Part shown: piece by piece, positions 7,275-13,150 of the stretch
Numbering within the stretch: the stretch's first letter is position 1
Layout of the letters: each line of letters begins with the position of its first letter
Assembly (NCBI GenBank): GCA_934090595.1
Contig: CAKOJO010000029.1
Coordinates: forward strand, 1-13,811
DNA from: an uncultured Bacilli bacterium
GTDB lineage: Bacteria; Bacillota_I; Bacilli_A; RF39; UBA660
Length of the DNA: 13,811 bases
Reading direction: 5' to 3'
Position numbers and translations under genes: made by a program
The notes under the pieces: generated by a model
What the model saw: only the letters and a program-made list of their open reading frames with translations
Told to the model about the DNA's origin: nothing
The model's database searches: none

Positions 7275-8405
7275 ATGGGTAAAAGACACAATACTTTAAA
7301 TGATACTATCTTTAGAAATAGTAAATATATAGAGGTAATCAATAAGCAAGTTGGGTGCAAGGATTTTAAAAACTTTTGCCAAGATGAGGATAACAAAGAT
7401 TTTAAAGGTCAATATGATTTTATGTTAGATACCTTTAAAACTCTTATACTCCTTAATAATTGTTTTTATAGTGATAGCAACTTATCTATTGCCGATAAAG
7501 TGGCTAATGCTTTAGATATTATGGAGGCATATCTTTATATTGATACTGATAAGAAAAAATATGGTGTTAGATTTATTCAAAGTATTATTGAGAAACATAT
7601 CACCTACCTATATAGAAGAATAAATGAGTGGTATAACATTTTAGAACCTCTAACTACCAAAGATATAACTACTACTAATTGGGTAAAAGTGGTTATGGAA
7701 GAAATAGAAAAAGAAATGACTAGACTTGAAAAAATTGATTTTGACAATATGATTAGAGATGACATTGACTATCAAAAGAATAAAGATAGTAATTACAAAA
7801 TATATATAAGTAAATTTGATACTTTATATACAAATAATGAGGCATTTTTAGAGGCATATAGAAATGATTTTAAAGAGTTATATGGAATTGACTTAACTGA
7901 TGATGAATTAAGCACAATGGCTAATTTTTATATACTATTAGCAAAGGTTAATAATGGAGTTGTAAATGTTATATCTAATACCGAAGTAAAAGACTATGGC
8001 TTGAGTGAAAAATCAACTCCAAATGACTATTACAATGCTTATTTAGATACACTTCATATTAAGCCTAAAAATAGAGATAAATTAGAGGCTCAACAATTTA
8101 TGTTATTCTTTTTATTAAACTACGGACAATATTTAAAACCTAAAGGCTATACAATAAATGATGTTATCAACAATTATGATAGTTTTCACTTTTTAATTGT
8201 TATGGAAAAATATTTAAAAGATGATACTTTCAAGCCTAGCAATGATATTGCTAATGGTCTTTATAAAAACTTAAAATGTATATATGAGTTAATGAATAAA
8301 AAAGTGTCTAATTCTGATGAAGTAATGAAAAACTATAAAAAGGCTTATGAAGAAATAGCCAAGGTTATAAATAGACATATAGATTATTTTATAAGGTTAA
8401 GTTAG
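7275..8405 (+). CDS. hypothetical protein, largest unknown gene of the element
   Basis: A 376-residue protein I do not recognise. It is almost entirely helical and acidic/basic mixed, with no signal peptide, membrane segment, Walker, nuclease or cysteine-pair motif that I can see. An early region is hydrophobic-helical (FKTLILLNNCFYSDSNLSIADKVANALDIMEAYLYID). A central acidic stretch follows (EEIEKEMTRLEKIDFDNMIRDDIDY), with further helices to the C-terminus. I placed the start at ATG 7275 because GAGGT at 7263-7267 overlaps the alternative in-frame GTG (7266). It lies 11 bp before the next gene, with which it forms a two-gene operon. Function unknown; possible roles are element-specific replication, maintenance or a host-interaction/defence function. 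Confidence 0.7.
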   Translation: MGKRHNTLNDTIFRNSKYIEVINKQVGCKDFKNFCQDEDNKDFKGQYDFMLDTFKTLILLNNCFYSDSNLSIADKVANALDIMEAYLYIDTDKKKYGVRFIQSIIEKHITYLYRRINEWYNILEPLTTKDITTTNWVKVVMEEIEKEMTRLEKIDFDNMIRDDIDYQKNKDSNYKIYISKFDTLYTNNEAFLEAYRNDFKELYGIDLTDDELSTMANFYILLAKVNNGVVNVISNTEVKDYGLSEKSTPNDYYNAYLDTLHIKPKNRDKLEAQQFMLFFLLNYGQYLKPKGYTINDVINNYDSFHFLIVMEKYLKDDTFKPSNDIANGLYKNLKCIYELMNKKVSNSDEVMKNYKKAYEEIAKVINRHIDYFIRLS

Positions 8406-8416
8406 GTGGTGTAAAA

Positions 8417-8797
8417 ATGGAAAAATTTAATGCTATAAAAATGCTTGAAGAAGAACAAAAAGACAATGAGTTGTTTTATAGAAATTTAGGCAAAGAACAC
8501 CACCAAAAACAACTTACAAAATTTGTAAATAAATATATATTCCCTCAACTCGTAAAACTTAATAACGAAGGTAAAATAACCTATAATCTCAATGCTGATG
8601 ATAAAGATATATTTTTTAAATCTAAACAATTAGAGATATATGTATATCAAGTGGTTGAGGAATTGGCTTTACAAAATGATGACTTAAATATTTTAAATAC
8701 TGATGATAAAAAACTAATCAAGGCAGTTATAACAGATGTTATTGATTTTGTTCTTAATACTTACGAGCAATATATAGTTGATTATGATAATCAATAA
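8417..8797 (+). CDS. hypothetical helical protein, partner of the preceding gene
   Basis: A 126-residue acidic, helical protein of unknown family. It has no membrane or signal segment and no cysteine. Its RBS (AGGTGGTG) overlaps the stop region of the upstream 376-residue gene, so the two are translated from one message and may form a complex. The operon ends at the bidirectional terminator at 8899-8926. I can see no catalytic motif. Function is unknown. Confidence 0.68.
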   Translation: MEKFNAIKMLEEEQKDNELFYRNLGKEHHQKQLTKFVNKYIFPQLVKLNNEGKITYNLNADDKDIFFKSKQLEIYVYQVVEELALQNDDLNILNTDDKKLIKAVITDVIDFVLNTYEQYIVDYDNQ

Positions 8798-8898
8798 TAC
8801 GCCATATTAGCCGATTTTAGTTGTATTGCTTATAATTATTTAGTATGAGAGATAGTTCTATAAATGGGTTAAAATTGGCTATATGAGGCAATTAAAAA

Positions 8899-8932
8899 GT
8901 GATGATAGTTATTTACTTTCATCACTATTTTT
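8899..8932. terminator. bidirectional terminator between convergent genes
   Basis: A perfect 8-bp stem AGTGATGA (8899-8906) / TCATCACT (8919-8926) has a 12-nt loop, T-rich DNA rightward (ATTTTTTT) and A-run 8894-8898 giving U's leftward. It overlaps the last codons of the XRE regulator gene. Confidence 0.78.
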
Positions 8933-9169
8933 TGTATCTTCTTCTTTAAATAATTCGGCTATATCTATATCAAGAACAAGTGCTAATCTCCATAAAGTGC
9001 CAAGTGAAAATGTTTGGTGGTTTTTACTTTCTATATTAGATATAAATTGAGTTGAATAACTCATCTTTTGGGCTAATTGTTCTTGTGTTAGCCCTTTTAG
9101 TTGTCGTTGCTTTTTAATGTTTTTAGATACTATTTCATATACATAGTTTTCATCATTTCTATTAAACAA
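8909..9169 (-). CDS. XRE/Cro-CI family transcriptional repressor
   Basis: An 86-residue protein with a single HTH_XRE domain: IKKQRQLKGLTQEQLAQKMSYSTQFISNIESKNHQTFSLGTLWRLALVLDIDIAELF (about residues 18-75), the canonical five-helix fold. It starts at TTG (9167-9169) with a weak GGTGG site; no in-frame ATG is available nearby. It is transcribed away from the membrane/zinc-ribbon module at 9282, and a dyad CTTAC-N9-GTAAG in the intervening promoter region is a likely operator. The short C-terminal tail has no metalloprotease or sensor domain, so any inducing signal is unknown. Likely controls the neighbouring rightward module. Confidence 0.85.
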   Translation of the reverse strand: MFNRNDENYVYEIVSKNIKKQRQLKGLTQEQLAQKMSYSTQFISNIESKNHQTFSLGTLWRLALVLDIDIAELFKEEDTKNSDESK

Positions 9170-9222
9170 TTATACCACCACCATATCTATATATAATTTT
9201 CTCATTTATTTAATTAAATATG

Positions 9223-9271
9223 CTTACTCTATTCGTGTAAGTTATGGTATAATAGTATTGTAAGAAAGGAG
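9223..9271 (+). promoter_or_regulatory. promoter with inverted-repeat operator and RBS
   Basis: TATAAT (9248-9253) is a perfect -10; AAAGGAG (9265-9271) is the ribosome site. CTTAC (9223-9227) and GTAAG (9237-9241) form a dyad with a 9-bp spacer in the -35/spacer zone, a plausible site for the divergently encoded XRE protein. Confidence 0.6.
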
Positions 9272-9281
9272 TATGTTGTAT

Positions 9282-9356
9282 ATGAATATTTTAATCGTAG
9301 GTCTTTTATTAGTAGTTTTGCTTGTAGTTCTTCTAATAAAAAGAAAAAACAAATAG
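9282..9356 (+). CDS. 24-residue single-pass membrane peptide
   Basis: ATG at 9282 gives MNILIVGLLLVVLLVVLLIK followed by RKNK and a TAG stop: a hydrophobic segment of about 18 residues with a basic tail, a typical single-span membrane peptide with cytosolic C-terminus. It has a promoter, an AAAGGAG site 10 nt upstream, and lies 12 bp before the zinc-ribbon gene, whose RBS overlaps its stop. An in-frame ATG at 9273 is too close to the RBS. It might be a toxin-like holin-type peptide, a small regulatory subunit, or a leader peptide; its function is unknown. Confidence 0.55.
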   Translation: MNILIVGLLLVVLLVVLLIKRKNK

Positions 9357-9368
9357 GAGTGTGATTTT

Positions 9369-10046
9369 ATGACTTTAATTAAGTGTGCCGAATGTGGCAA
9401 AGAAATAAGTAATAAGGCAACTACTTGTCCTAATTGTGGTTGCCCTATTGAAAAAGAAAAGAAAAAAGTTAGAATTGTTAAAATCGGAAAATATGCCTTA
9501 AGATGTGCTGTATTTATAGATAATCAATCAATCGGTCAAGTTGGTGTTGGTAGTAAAAAATCTATTGAGTTAATGTTGCCAATAGGAACTCATTATATTA
9601 GCACTATAACGCAAGTTAAAAATCAAGACACTCTCATAGGAACTGATGGAACAAATATAATGACAACCTCTATAACAGCATCAACATCTCAAGAGCAAGA
9701 TGGAAAACAATTTGAAATTAATGAAAGTGATGAGTTAATAGAAATTGAAATTTTAACAAAAGCAAGTTTTACTGGTTCAACAGGTAGATGCGTTGTTGGT
9801 AATATAAATAAATATGATAAGACAAACATATCGGCTAAAAATGAGGAATTAAAAAAGATTAGTAAAAATCAACAAGTAAGAAAACAAGCAACTAATATGA
9901 TTTTGGATATTGTTATTGCTATAATTTTATTCCTTATAGTAAATATTTTCTCTAAAATAATAATTAAAAATATTATAGTTAGTTTATTGTTGGGACTTGT
10001 TGTTGCTGGTATTTATCTATTTAGACAATTAAAAAATAAGTTATGA
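9369..10046 (+). CDS. zinc-ribbon membrane protein
   Basis: A 225-residue protein. The N-terminal zinc ribbon has C6-x2-C9 and C20-x2-C23 (CAECGKEISNKATTCPNC). A basic linker (EKEKKKVR) leads to a beta-rich domain (about 35-155) with Gly-rich turns, and there are two membrane segments near the C-terminus (about 175-200 and 202-218) with a basic tail. Zinc-ribbon plus membrane architecture (zinc_ribbon_2 type) is common in Bacillota, with poorly defined roles. It is translated after the 24-residue peptide from the same promoter and followed 16 bp later by a membrane/Gly-zipper gene. The set probably forms a membrane module under XRE control. The stop is TGA. Confidence 0.75.
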   Translation: MTLIKCAECGKEISNKATTCPNCGCPIEKEKKKVRIVKIGKYALRCAVFIDNQSIGQVGVGSKKSIELMLPIGTHYISTITQVKNQDTLIGTDGTNIMTTSITASTSQEQDGKQFEINESDELIEIEILTKASFTGSTGRCVVGNINKYDKTNISAKNEELKKISKNQQVRKQATNMILDIVIAIILFLIVNIFSKIIIKNIIVSLLLGLVVAGIYLFRQLKNKL

Positions 10047-10062
10047 AAGAAGTTTGGTTTTA

Positions 10063-10508
10063 ATGCCAATATTTATAGTTGTGATTATAGGAGCAATAAT
10101 TTTATATCTATATTATAATAGAAAAAGCGAAAAAGCAAAAAAAGAACAAGAAGAAAAAATGATTAATGAAAAACAACACTCTTATGAAGAATATTCTAAA
10201 AAATATGATAAAGTATTGAACAATATATAACAGGTGGTGATGGCGGTGGTTCTTCAATAAAAGGAGCAGTTATTGGTGGCTTAGTTGTTGGAAATGTAGG
10301 TGCTGTTGTTGGCAGTAGAAAAAAAGTAAATGAAGTTAAAACAACTTATAAAACAATAGATGATAGAAAAATAACTCTTACTTTTAAAGATGATACTTAT
10401 ATATATTTAGACTATCGTATTTACGATATATTACTTGAGGTTATACCCAAAAAAGACTATGAAAATTATATAACTAATTTAAAATCAAAAGAAAAAAATA
10501 GTATATAG
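10063..10508 (+). pseudogene. frameshifted membrane / Gly-zipper protein
   Basis: Two reading frames make one protein. The first (10063-10230, 55 codons) has a membrane segment (PIFIVVIIGAIILYLYY) and a charged helix ending KKYDK, then runs off-frame to a TAA. The second, in the -1 frame, continues SIEQYITGGDGGGSSIKGAVIGGLVVGNVGAVVGSRKK (a glycine-zipper hairpin) and a C-terminal beta/helical domain ending KEKNSI before TAG at 10506. Adding one A to the AAA at 10210-10212 restores a single 148-residue frame. No start codon serves the second part, so it is not a separate gene. It is either a recent single-base loss or a sequencing error. Intact, it would be an SHOCT/Gly-zipper-like membrane protein that may work with the zinc-ribbon protein. 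Confidence 0.68.
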
Positions 10509-10600
10509 GCAATTTGTTTATATGCTTTTTTATTACACAAAACTACACAAAATTGTATTTTTTTCTTGGACTACTACTATATATATGAGGAGGTAGATAT

Positions 10601-10786
10601 ATGGAATTGATACCCTTAAATAAGGCTTGTAAGATTATTGGTGTATCCTATAAAACTCTTTATAGTTGGGTTAGTAATAATGAGGTATCCTACACTAAAA
10701 TTGGGAATAGATACTATTTTACACAAGAGCAATTAAATGCCCTTGTTTTTGTTTTTACAAAAGACTATACACAAGCCACTAAATAA
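10601..10786 (+). CDS. small HTH (AlpA/MerR-type) DNA-binding protein
   Basis: A 61-residue protein: NKACKIIGVSYKTLYSWVSNNEVSYTKIGNRYYF is a helix-turn-helix plus wing of the excisionase/MerR type, and the IGNRYYF wing matches IGNRYKF in the xis-like protein, so they belong to one family. It starts at ATG 10601 behind a near-perfect AGGAGGT. It stands alone, 342 bp before rep. It may regulate rep or act as a second recombination/segregation factor. The short C-terminus has no extra domain. Confidence 0.75.
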   Translation: MELIPLNKACKIIGVSYKTLYSWVSNNEVSYTKIGNRYYFTQEQLNALVFVFTKDYTQATK

Positions 10787-11128
10787 TATTAAAATCTAAT
10801 TGTAAAAAAGTTATGAGGACATACCATAGCCTTTTAAACACTAGTTAAAGCCTATTTTAAAATGCTTTATGTAATAGAGTATATATATTATATATTATAT
10901 AACCTTACCTTATGAATACACCTATTAGTAGAGTTAAAGGGTTAAAAATTTAGTTTATATTTTATATAAGAAAAGAATAAGAAGAAAGATAAGCATTTAA
11001 GCCTTTATTTATAAGGATTTTAGTAAAAAATAGATACCAATATATTGGTATGTGTTATACCAACTAATTGGGCTATATAAAGGCTATAATTAAGCCAAAA
11101 TTGGTATGTATCATAATGAGGAGGTATT
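10787..11128. other. putative replication origin / rep control region
   Basis: No gene in 342 bp. An AT-only stretch around 10878-10904 could be an unwinding element. There follow an AAGGGTTAAA motif (10937-10946), a purine-rich stretch (10970-10991), and three CCAA...TTGG dyads: the perfect 18-bp palindrome ATACCAATATATTGGTAT (11034-11051), ATACCAACTAATTGGG (11057-11072) and CCAAAATTGGTAT (11095-11107). TATAAT (11085-11090) and AGGAGGT (11119-11126) serve rep. Dyads directly upstream of a replication initiator suggest initiator binding and autoregulation. Confidence 0.5.
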
Positions 11129-11656
11129 ATGGAACAACTTAAGAGAAAAGAAGTTAAACAAGATGAGATAGTATGTGCCTATATGAATACCGAAACAGGA
11201 GAAATTGACTACTCTTTACGAGAGGGAGATAGTATTAGAGTTGATACACGAGAGCAAAAAGAACATAGAGCCAATCATAAAGTTATTAAGAAAAATAATA
11301 CTTTTGTTAAGGTATATAAAGATACTATCAGCATATTAGCAAATGAGGACTTAACGAAAAGTGAGTATAAGATTATTTTAGTGGCACTTGCCTATCTTGA
11401 TAAAACAAGTGGAATACTAACTGAAGATGGTGTCAATATAGGTAAAAATAGATTTATAGAGTTAGTTGGTATATCTCATAATACTTTTACCGAGGGAATA
11501 AATAATCTTATCAAATTAAAAATTATGGCAAAAACAAAAGTAGGAAAAGCAAATGTATATATGATGAACCCTTTTATTTTTCAAAATGGAACATATATAA
11601 ATGCTACCCTTTATAAACTATTTAAAAAAAGTAAATGGAATACACAAAATGATTAA
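11129..11656 (+). CDS. RepL-like plasmid replication initiator
   Basis: A 175-residue protein. The N-terminal 55 residues are charged (ETGEIDYSLREGDSIRVDT). The core NNTFVKVYKDTISILANEDLTKSEYKIILVALAYL...NRFIELVGISHNTFTEGINNLIKLKIMAKTKVGKANVYMMNPFIFQNG is a winged helix whose order and ending (helix, T-rich recognition helix, then VYMMNP) recall the RepL family (firmicute plasmid replication/maintenance protein). The initiator call comes from this resemblance plus the upstream dyads, AT-rich DNA and strong terminator behind it. It would let the excised circle replicate. A related winged-helix regulator is the main alternative. ATG preceded by AGGAGGT. Confidence 0.62.
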   Translation: MEQLKRKEVKQDEIVCAYMNTETGEIDYSLREGDSIRVDTREQKEHRANHKVIKKNNTFVKVYKDTISILANEDLTKSEYKIILVALAYLDKTSGILTEDGVNIGKNRFIELVGISHNTFTEGINNLIKLKIMAKTKVGKANVYMMNPFIFQNGTYINATLYKLFKKSKWNTQND

Positions 11657-11684
11657 GAACATAAATAATATATGTTCTTTTTTT
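11655..11684 (+). terminator. rho-independent terminator of rep
   Basis: A perfect 9-bp stem AAGAACATA (11655-11663) / TATGTTCTT (11671-11679) with a 7-nt loop and a T-run to 11684, directly after the rep stop codon. Confidence 0.85.
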
Positions 11685-11721
11685 GTCGTTTAATTTTGGG
11701 GCAACCCGTTGCTATAAGAAA

Positions 11722-11771
11722 GTGATTATGAACTACTACAAAAGCCACCCCGACCCATAATCACAAGGAGG
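11722..11771 (+). promoter_or_regulatory. leader inverted repeat abutting an RBS
   Basis: GTGATTATG (11722-11730) and CATAATCAC (11756-11764) form a 9-bp stem with a 25-nt loop containing CCACCCC, which is partly complementary to the AAGGAGG ribosome site (11765-11771) that touches the stem. Alternative pairing could gate translation of the following gene, which has a TTG start. A small GCAAC/GTTGC inverted repeat sits at 11701-11712. Confidence 0.45.
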
Positions 11772-11776
11772 AAATA

Positions 11777-11962
11777 TTGACACAAAGATTTTTAACACTA
11801 ACCGAGGTAAGTGATAGCCTACATACTTCAGTTAGTTATATAAGAAACTTAATAGAAAATGGAAAAGTTAAGGCTATTAAATCATCAAAAAATTACTTGA
11901 TTAGTGAGTTTGAATACTTAAAACTAATTGAGGTTATGGAGGTTAAACAAGATGAAAAATAA
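11777..11962 (+). CDS. small HTH (AlpA/excisionase-type) protein, TTG start
   Basis: A 61-residue protein: LTLTEVSDSLHTSVSYIRNLIENGKVKAIKSSKNYLISEFEYLKL has the helix-turn-helix plus wing layout of the excisionase-like family, the third such protein in the element. The start is TTG (11777-11779), 5 nt after AAGGAGG, with no in-frame ATG. The 3' end overlaps the next gene by 11 nt, so the two are translationally coupled. Rare start and hairpin leader suggest deliberately low or controlled expression. Role inferred: copy-control, segregation or regulation near rep. Confidence 0.68.
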   Translation: MTQRFLTLTEVSDSLHTSVSYIRNLIENGKVKAIKSSKNYLISEFEYLKLIEVMEVKQDEK

Positions 11963-12248
11963 TAAGATAGATATTGAGTTAGATATAGAGGACTTATTAG
12001 GACTAACAGAGCCAAAGAAAGGTACTCTTGAATATGATTTAAACTTTATTATTGATAATGGTATAGATGAGTATATCAAACAACAAGAAGAAGAAAAAGC
12101 CAAAGACAAAGAGTTTGTAGAATTATTTAAGCGAAACTATAATGAGATAGTTAAGTTTATTGAAATTGATGGTCGTATAGCAGTTAATTGTTTTACTTGT
12201 ATCAAAGGTATGGACTTATCTAAAAAATATGGTAAGCCTAAAAAATAG
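11952..12248 (+). CDS. hypothetical acidic protein coupled to the HTH gene
   Basis: A 98-residue protein of unknown family. I use ATG 11952, which has GGAGG at 11938-11942, rather than the TTG 24 nt upstream. The N-terminus is acidic (IDIELDIEDLLGLTEPKKGTLEYDLNFIIDNGIDEYIKQQEEEKAKD), followed by a mixed helical part with two cysteines (VNCFTCIKG) spaced C-x2-C. Gene overlap with the HTH gene resembles the arrangement of two-component segregation or toxin-antitoxin pairs, but no toxin fold is recognised. No membrane segment. Confidence 0.62.
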   Translation: MKNNKIDIELDIEDLLGLTEPKKGTLEYDLNFIIDNGIDEYIKQQEEEKAKDKEFVELFKRNYNEIVKFIEIDGRIAVNCFTCIKGMDLSKKYGKPKK

Positions 12249-12292
12249 TAAAATAGTTATGTAATAATTTTATTACTAGAAAGGTTTTACTT

Positions 12293-12490
12293 ATGAAATT
12301 ATATGTTAATATGCCAACTACTGATGAGGGTAAAAAAATGTTAAATGAGGCTATGGCTAAAGTTCAAGCAACTTTAGTGTTAAAGGCTATTGATGATTTA
12401 AACATATCTAGCCAAAGTAAGAAAAAAGTTTTACAAGGTATTCTTAAAGAGTTGGAAAAACAAATAAAAGAAAAAGAGATAAGTAGTTAA
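12293..12490 (+). CDS. hypothetical small helical protein
   Basis: A 65-residue protein: MKLYVNMPTTDEGKKMLNEAMAKVQATLVLKAIDDLNISSQSKKKVLQGILKELEKQIKEKEISS. Probably two or three helices, soluble, family unknown. RBS AAAGG 8 nt upstream. It follows the HTH/98-residue pair by 44 bp on the same strand and ends in the bidirectional terminator shared with the convergent 90-residue gene. Its size and charge resemble small plasmid accessory proteins, but no function can be assigned. Confidence 0.6.
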   Translation: MKLYVNMPTTDEGKKMLNEAMAKVQATLVLKAIDDLNISSQSKKKVLQGILKELEKQIKEKEISS

Positions 12491-12519
12491 TTGATAACTT
12501 GCTTATCTCTCTAATTTTT
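12475..12519. terminator. bidirectional terminator near the right end
   Basis: A perfect 9-bp stem AGAGATAAG (12475-12483) / CTTATCTCT (12502-12510) is flanked by T-run 12514-12521 rightward and A-run 12471-12475 leftward. It separates two convergent genes and overlaps the end of the 65-residue one. Confidence 0.8.
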
Positions 12520-12783
12520 TTTGCCACTTAAGAAAGTTCTTACTATCATTGTTTGAGTTGGATTTAATTGTTGTAATTTTGTTCTAAACTTGTCTAATAA
12601 CTCTTGCTTTTGTTTTTCAAACATTTTTCTTTCTCTTTTGCTTAAACTTTCACTATTTAATAATTGTTGTAAAGTAAGCATTTGAAAAAGTGTTTCTTTC
12701 ATATCATCAGTTATTACAAACTCTAAATCTTTGATAGATTCTAATCTTTTATCAATGGGCTTATTTATATCTTTAAAACTCAT
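12511..12783 (-). CDS. hypothetical charged helical protein
   Basis: A 90-residue protein of unknown family, transcribed leftward from the right-end region. The middle is a strongly helical, coiled-coil-prone stretch (LQQLLNSESLSKRERKMFEKQKQELLDKFRTKLQQL). It has no cysteine and no membrane or signal segment. The start ATG has a good AAAAAGGAG site. It points away from the right attachment region. It could be a regulator or architectural protein for the arm sites located just upstream, but nothing in the sequence proves that. Confidence 0.6.
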   Translation of the reverse strand: MSFKDINKPIDKRLESIKDLEFVITDDMKETLFQMLTLQQLLNSESLSKRERKMFEKQKQELLDKFRTKLQQLNPTQTMIVRTFLSGKKN

Positions 12784-13009
12784 TTTTGCTCCTTTTTCTT
12801 TACATTTTCAAGGTTTTAGTGCCATAACTAATATATCCACCTTAATTATACCCTTTATTTACCGATAATTTAACCCTTTTTAAGTGGTGCCTAGATTAGT
12901 GCCATACTGAATATTACTTTATATCAATTTATGATAGTTTATAACACTTTTTTAGTTATACAAAAAAGCCTTGAAACCCTTTAATTTCAAGACTTTTATA
13001 ATCAAAATA
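12784..13009. repeat. right-end region with AGTGCC/GGTGCC repeats, candidate arm sites
   Basis: No gene. AGTGCCAT (12818), GGTGCCT (12886) and AGTGCCAT (12898) repeat in the same orientation as the three GGTGCC copies beside attL; the last pair is 12 bp apart, like the 13-bp spacing at the left. A 15-bp sequence GATAATTTAACCCTT (12864-12878) is the exact reverse complement of 6302-6316 between int and xis. Confidence 0.48.
12962..12991 (-). terminator. terminator of the element-borne tRNA
   Basis: Minus-strand stem CTTGAAA (12991-12985) / TTTCAAG (12976-12970), 8-nt loop, then GCTTTTTT. It lies 20 bp after the CCA end of the tRNA. Confidence 0.75.
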
Positions 13010-13086
13010 TGGCGTCCTTGAGAGGATTTGAACCTCCGACTTTCCCTTTAGGAGAGGGATACTCTATCCAACTGAGTTACAAGGAC
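13010..13086 (-). tRNA. tRNA-Arg(CCU), complete, carried by the element
   Basis: Full cloverleaf on the minus strand: acceptor GTCCTTG (13086-13080) with CAAGGAC (13020-13014), D arm ACTC/GAGT with AACTGGATA-like loop (G-G present), anticodon stem TCCCT/AGGGA around loop CTCCTAA (13054-13048; anticodon CCT), variable AAGTC, T arm GGAGG-TTCAAAT-CCTCT, discriminator G and encoded CCA (13012-13010). It differs from the split host tRNA in the anticodon stem, T stem and acceptor, so it is not a duplicate of the target. It has a TATAAT at 13105-13100 and its own terminator. It reads the same codon (AGG) as the gene that the element interrupts. Confidence 0.95.
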
Positions 13087-13092
13087 AGATTT

Positions 13093-13109
13093 GCCTTATA
13101 TTATAAGGC
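13093..13109 (-). promoter_or_regulatory. promoter/inverted repeat upstream of the element tRNA
   Basis: Minus-strand TATAAT (13105-13100) lies 13 nt before the tRNA 5' end, inside a 7-bp palindromic arm pair GCCTTAT/ATAAGGC (13093-13109). No clear -35. Read rightward the hairpin followed by TTTT could also stop transcription entering from the element. Confidence 0.5.
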
Positions 13110-13140
13110 TTTTAACTAATTTTCTTCTCATTGCCACTTA

Positions 13141-13150
13141 CTTAGGAGGC
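13141..13150. repeat. attR core (10-bp direct repeat)
   Basis: CTTAGGAGGC, identical to 4972-4981. It joins the element to the retained 5' half of the host tRNA. Confidence 0.88.

Larger units (their letters stand above)
4972..13150. mobile_element. integrated element of about 8.2 kb in tRNA-Arg(CCU), with its own replacement tRNA
   Basis: Bounded by direct copies of CTTAGGAGGC (4972-4981 and 13141-13150) that fall in the anticodon loop/stem of a split host tRNA-Arg(CCU). Inside are a tyrosine integrase and excisionase-like gene next to the left end, a RepL-like initiator with upstream dyads, an XRE repressor, several small HTH proteins, unknown genes and a complete tRNA-Arg(CCU) next to the right end. 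I see no relaxase, type IV secretion, terminase or capsid gene. It is best described as an integrative plasmid or satellite-like element with unknown transfer route. Confidence 0.88.

Noticed and set aside
10044..10046. TGA read as tryptophan (code 4)
   Set aside because: Readthrough gives an unlike-protein stretch overlapping the next gene, and Trp is encoded by TGG throughout.
10150..10235. Programmed -1 frameshift joining the two frames of the Gly-zipper gene
   Set aside because: The A-AAA-AAA heptamer upstream leads to an early stop in the -1 frame, and further stops in that frame lie right up to about 10211, leaving no slippery site at the needed place.
11924..12109. Open frame on the minus strand (61 codons)
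   Set aside because: It lies wholly opposite the better supported coupled genes 11777-12248 and has a Ser/Phe-rich shadow composition.
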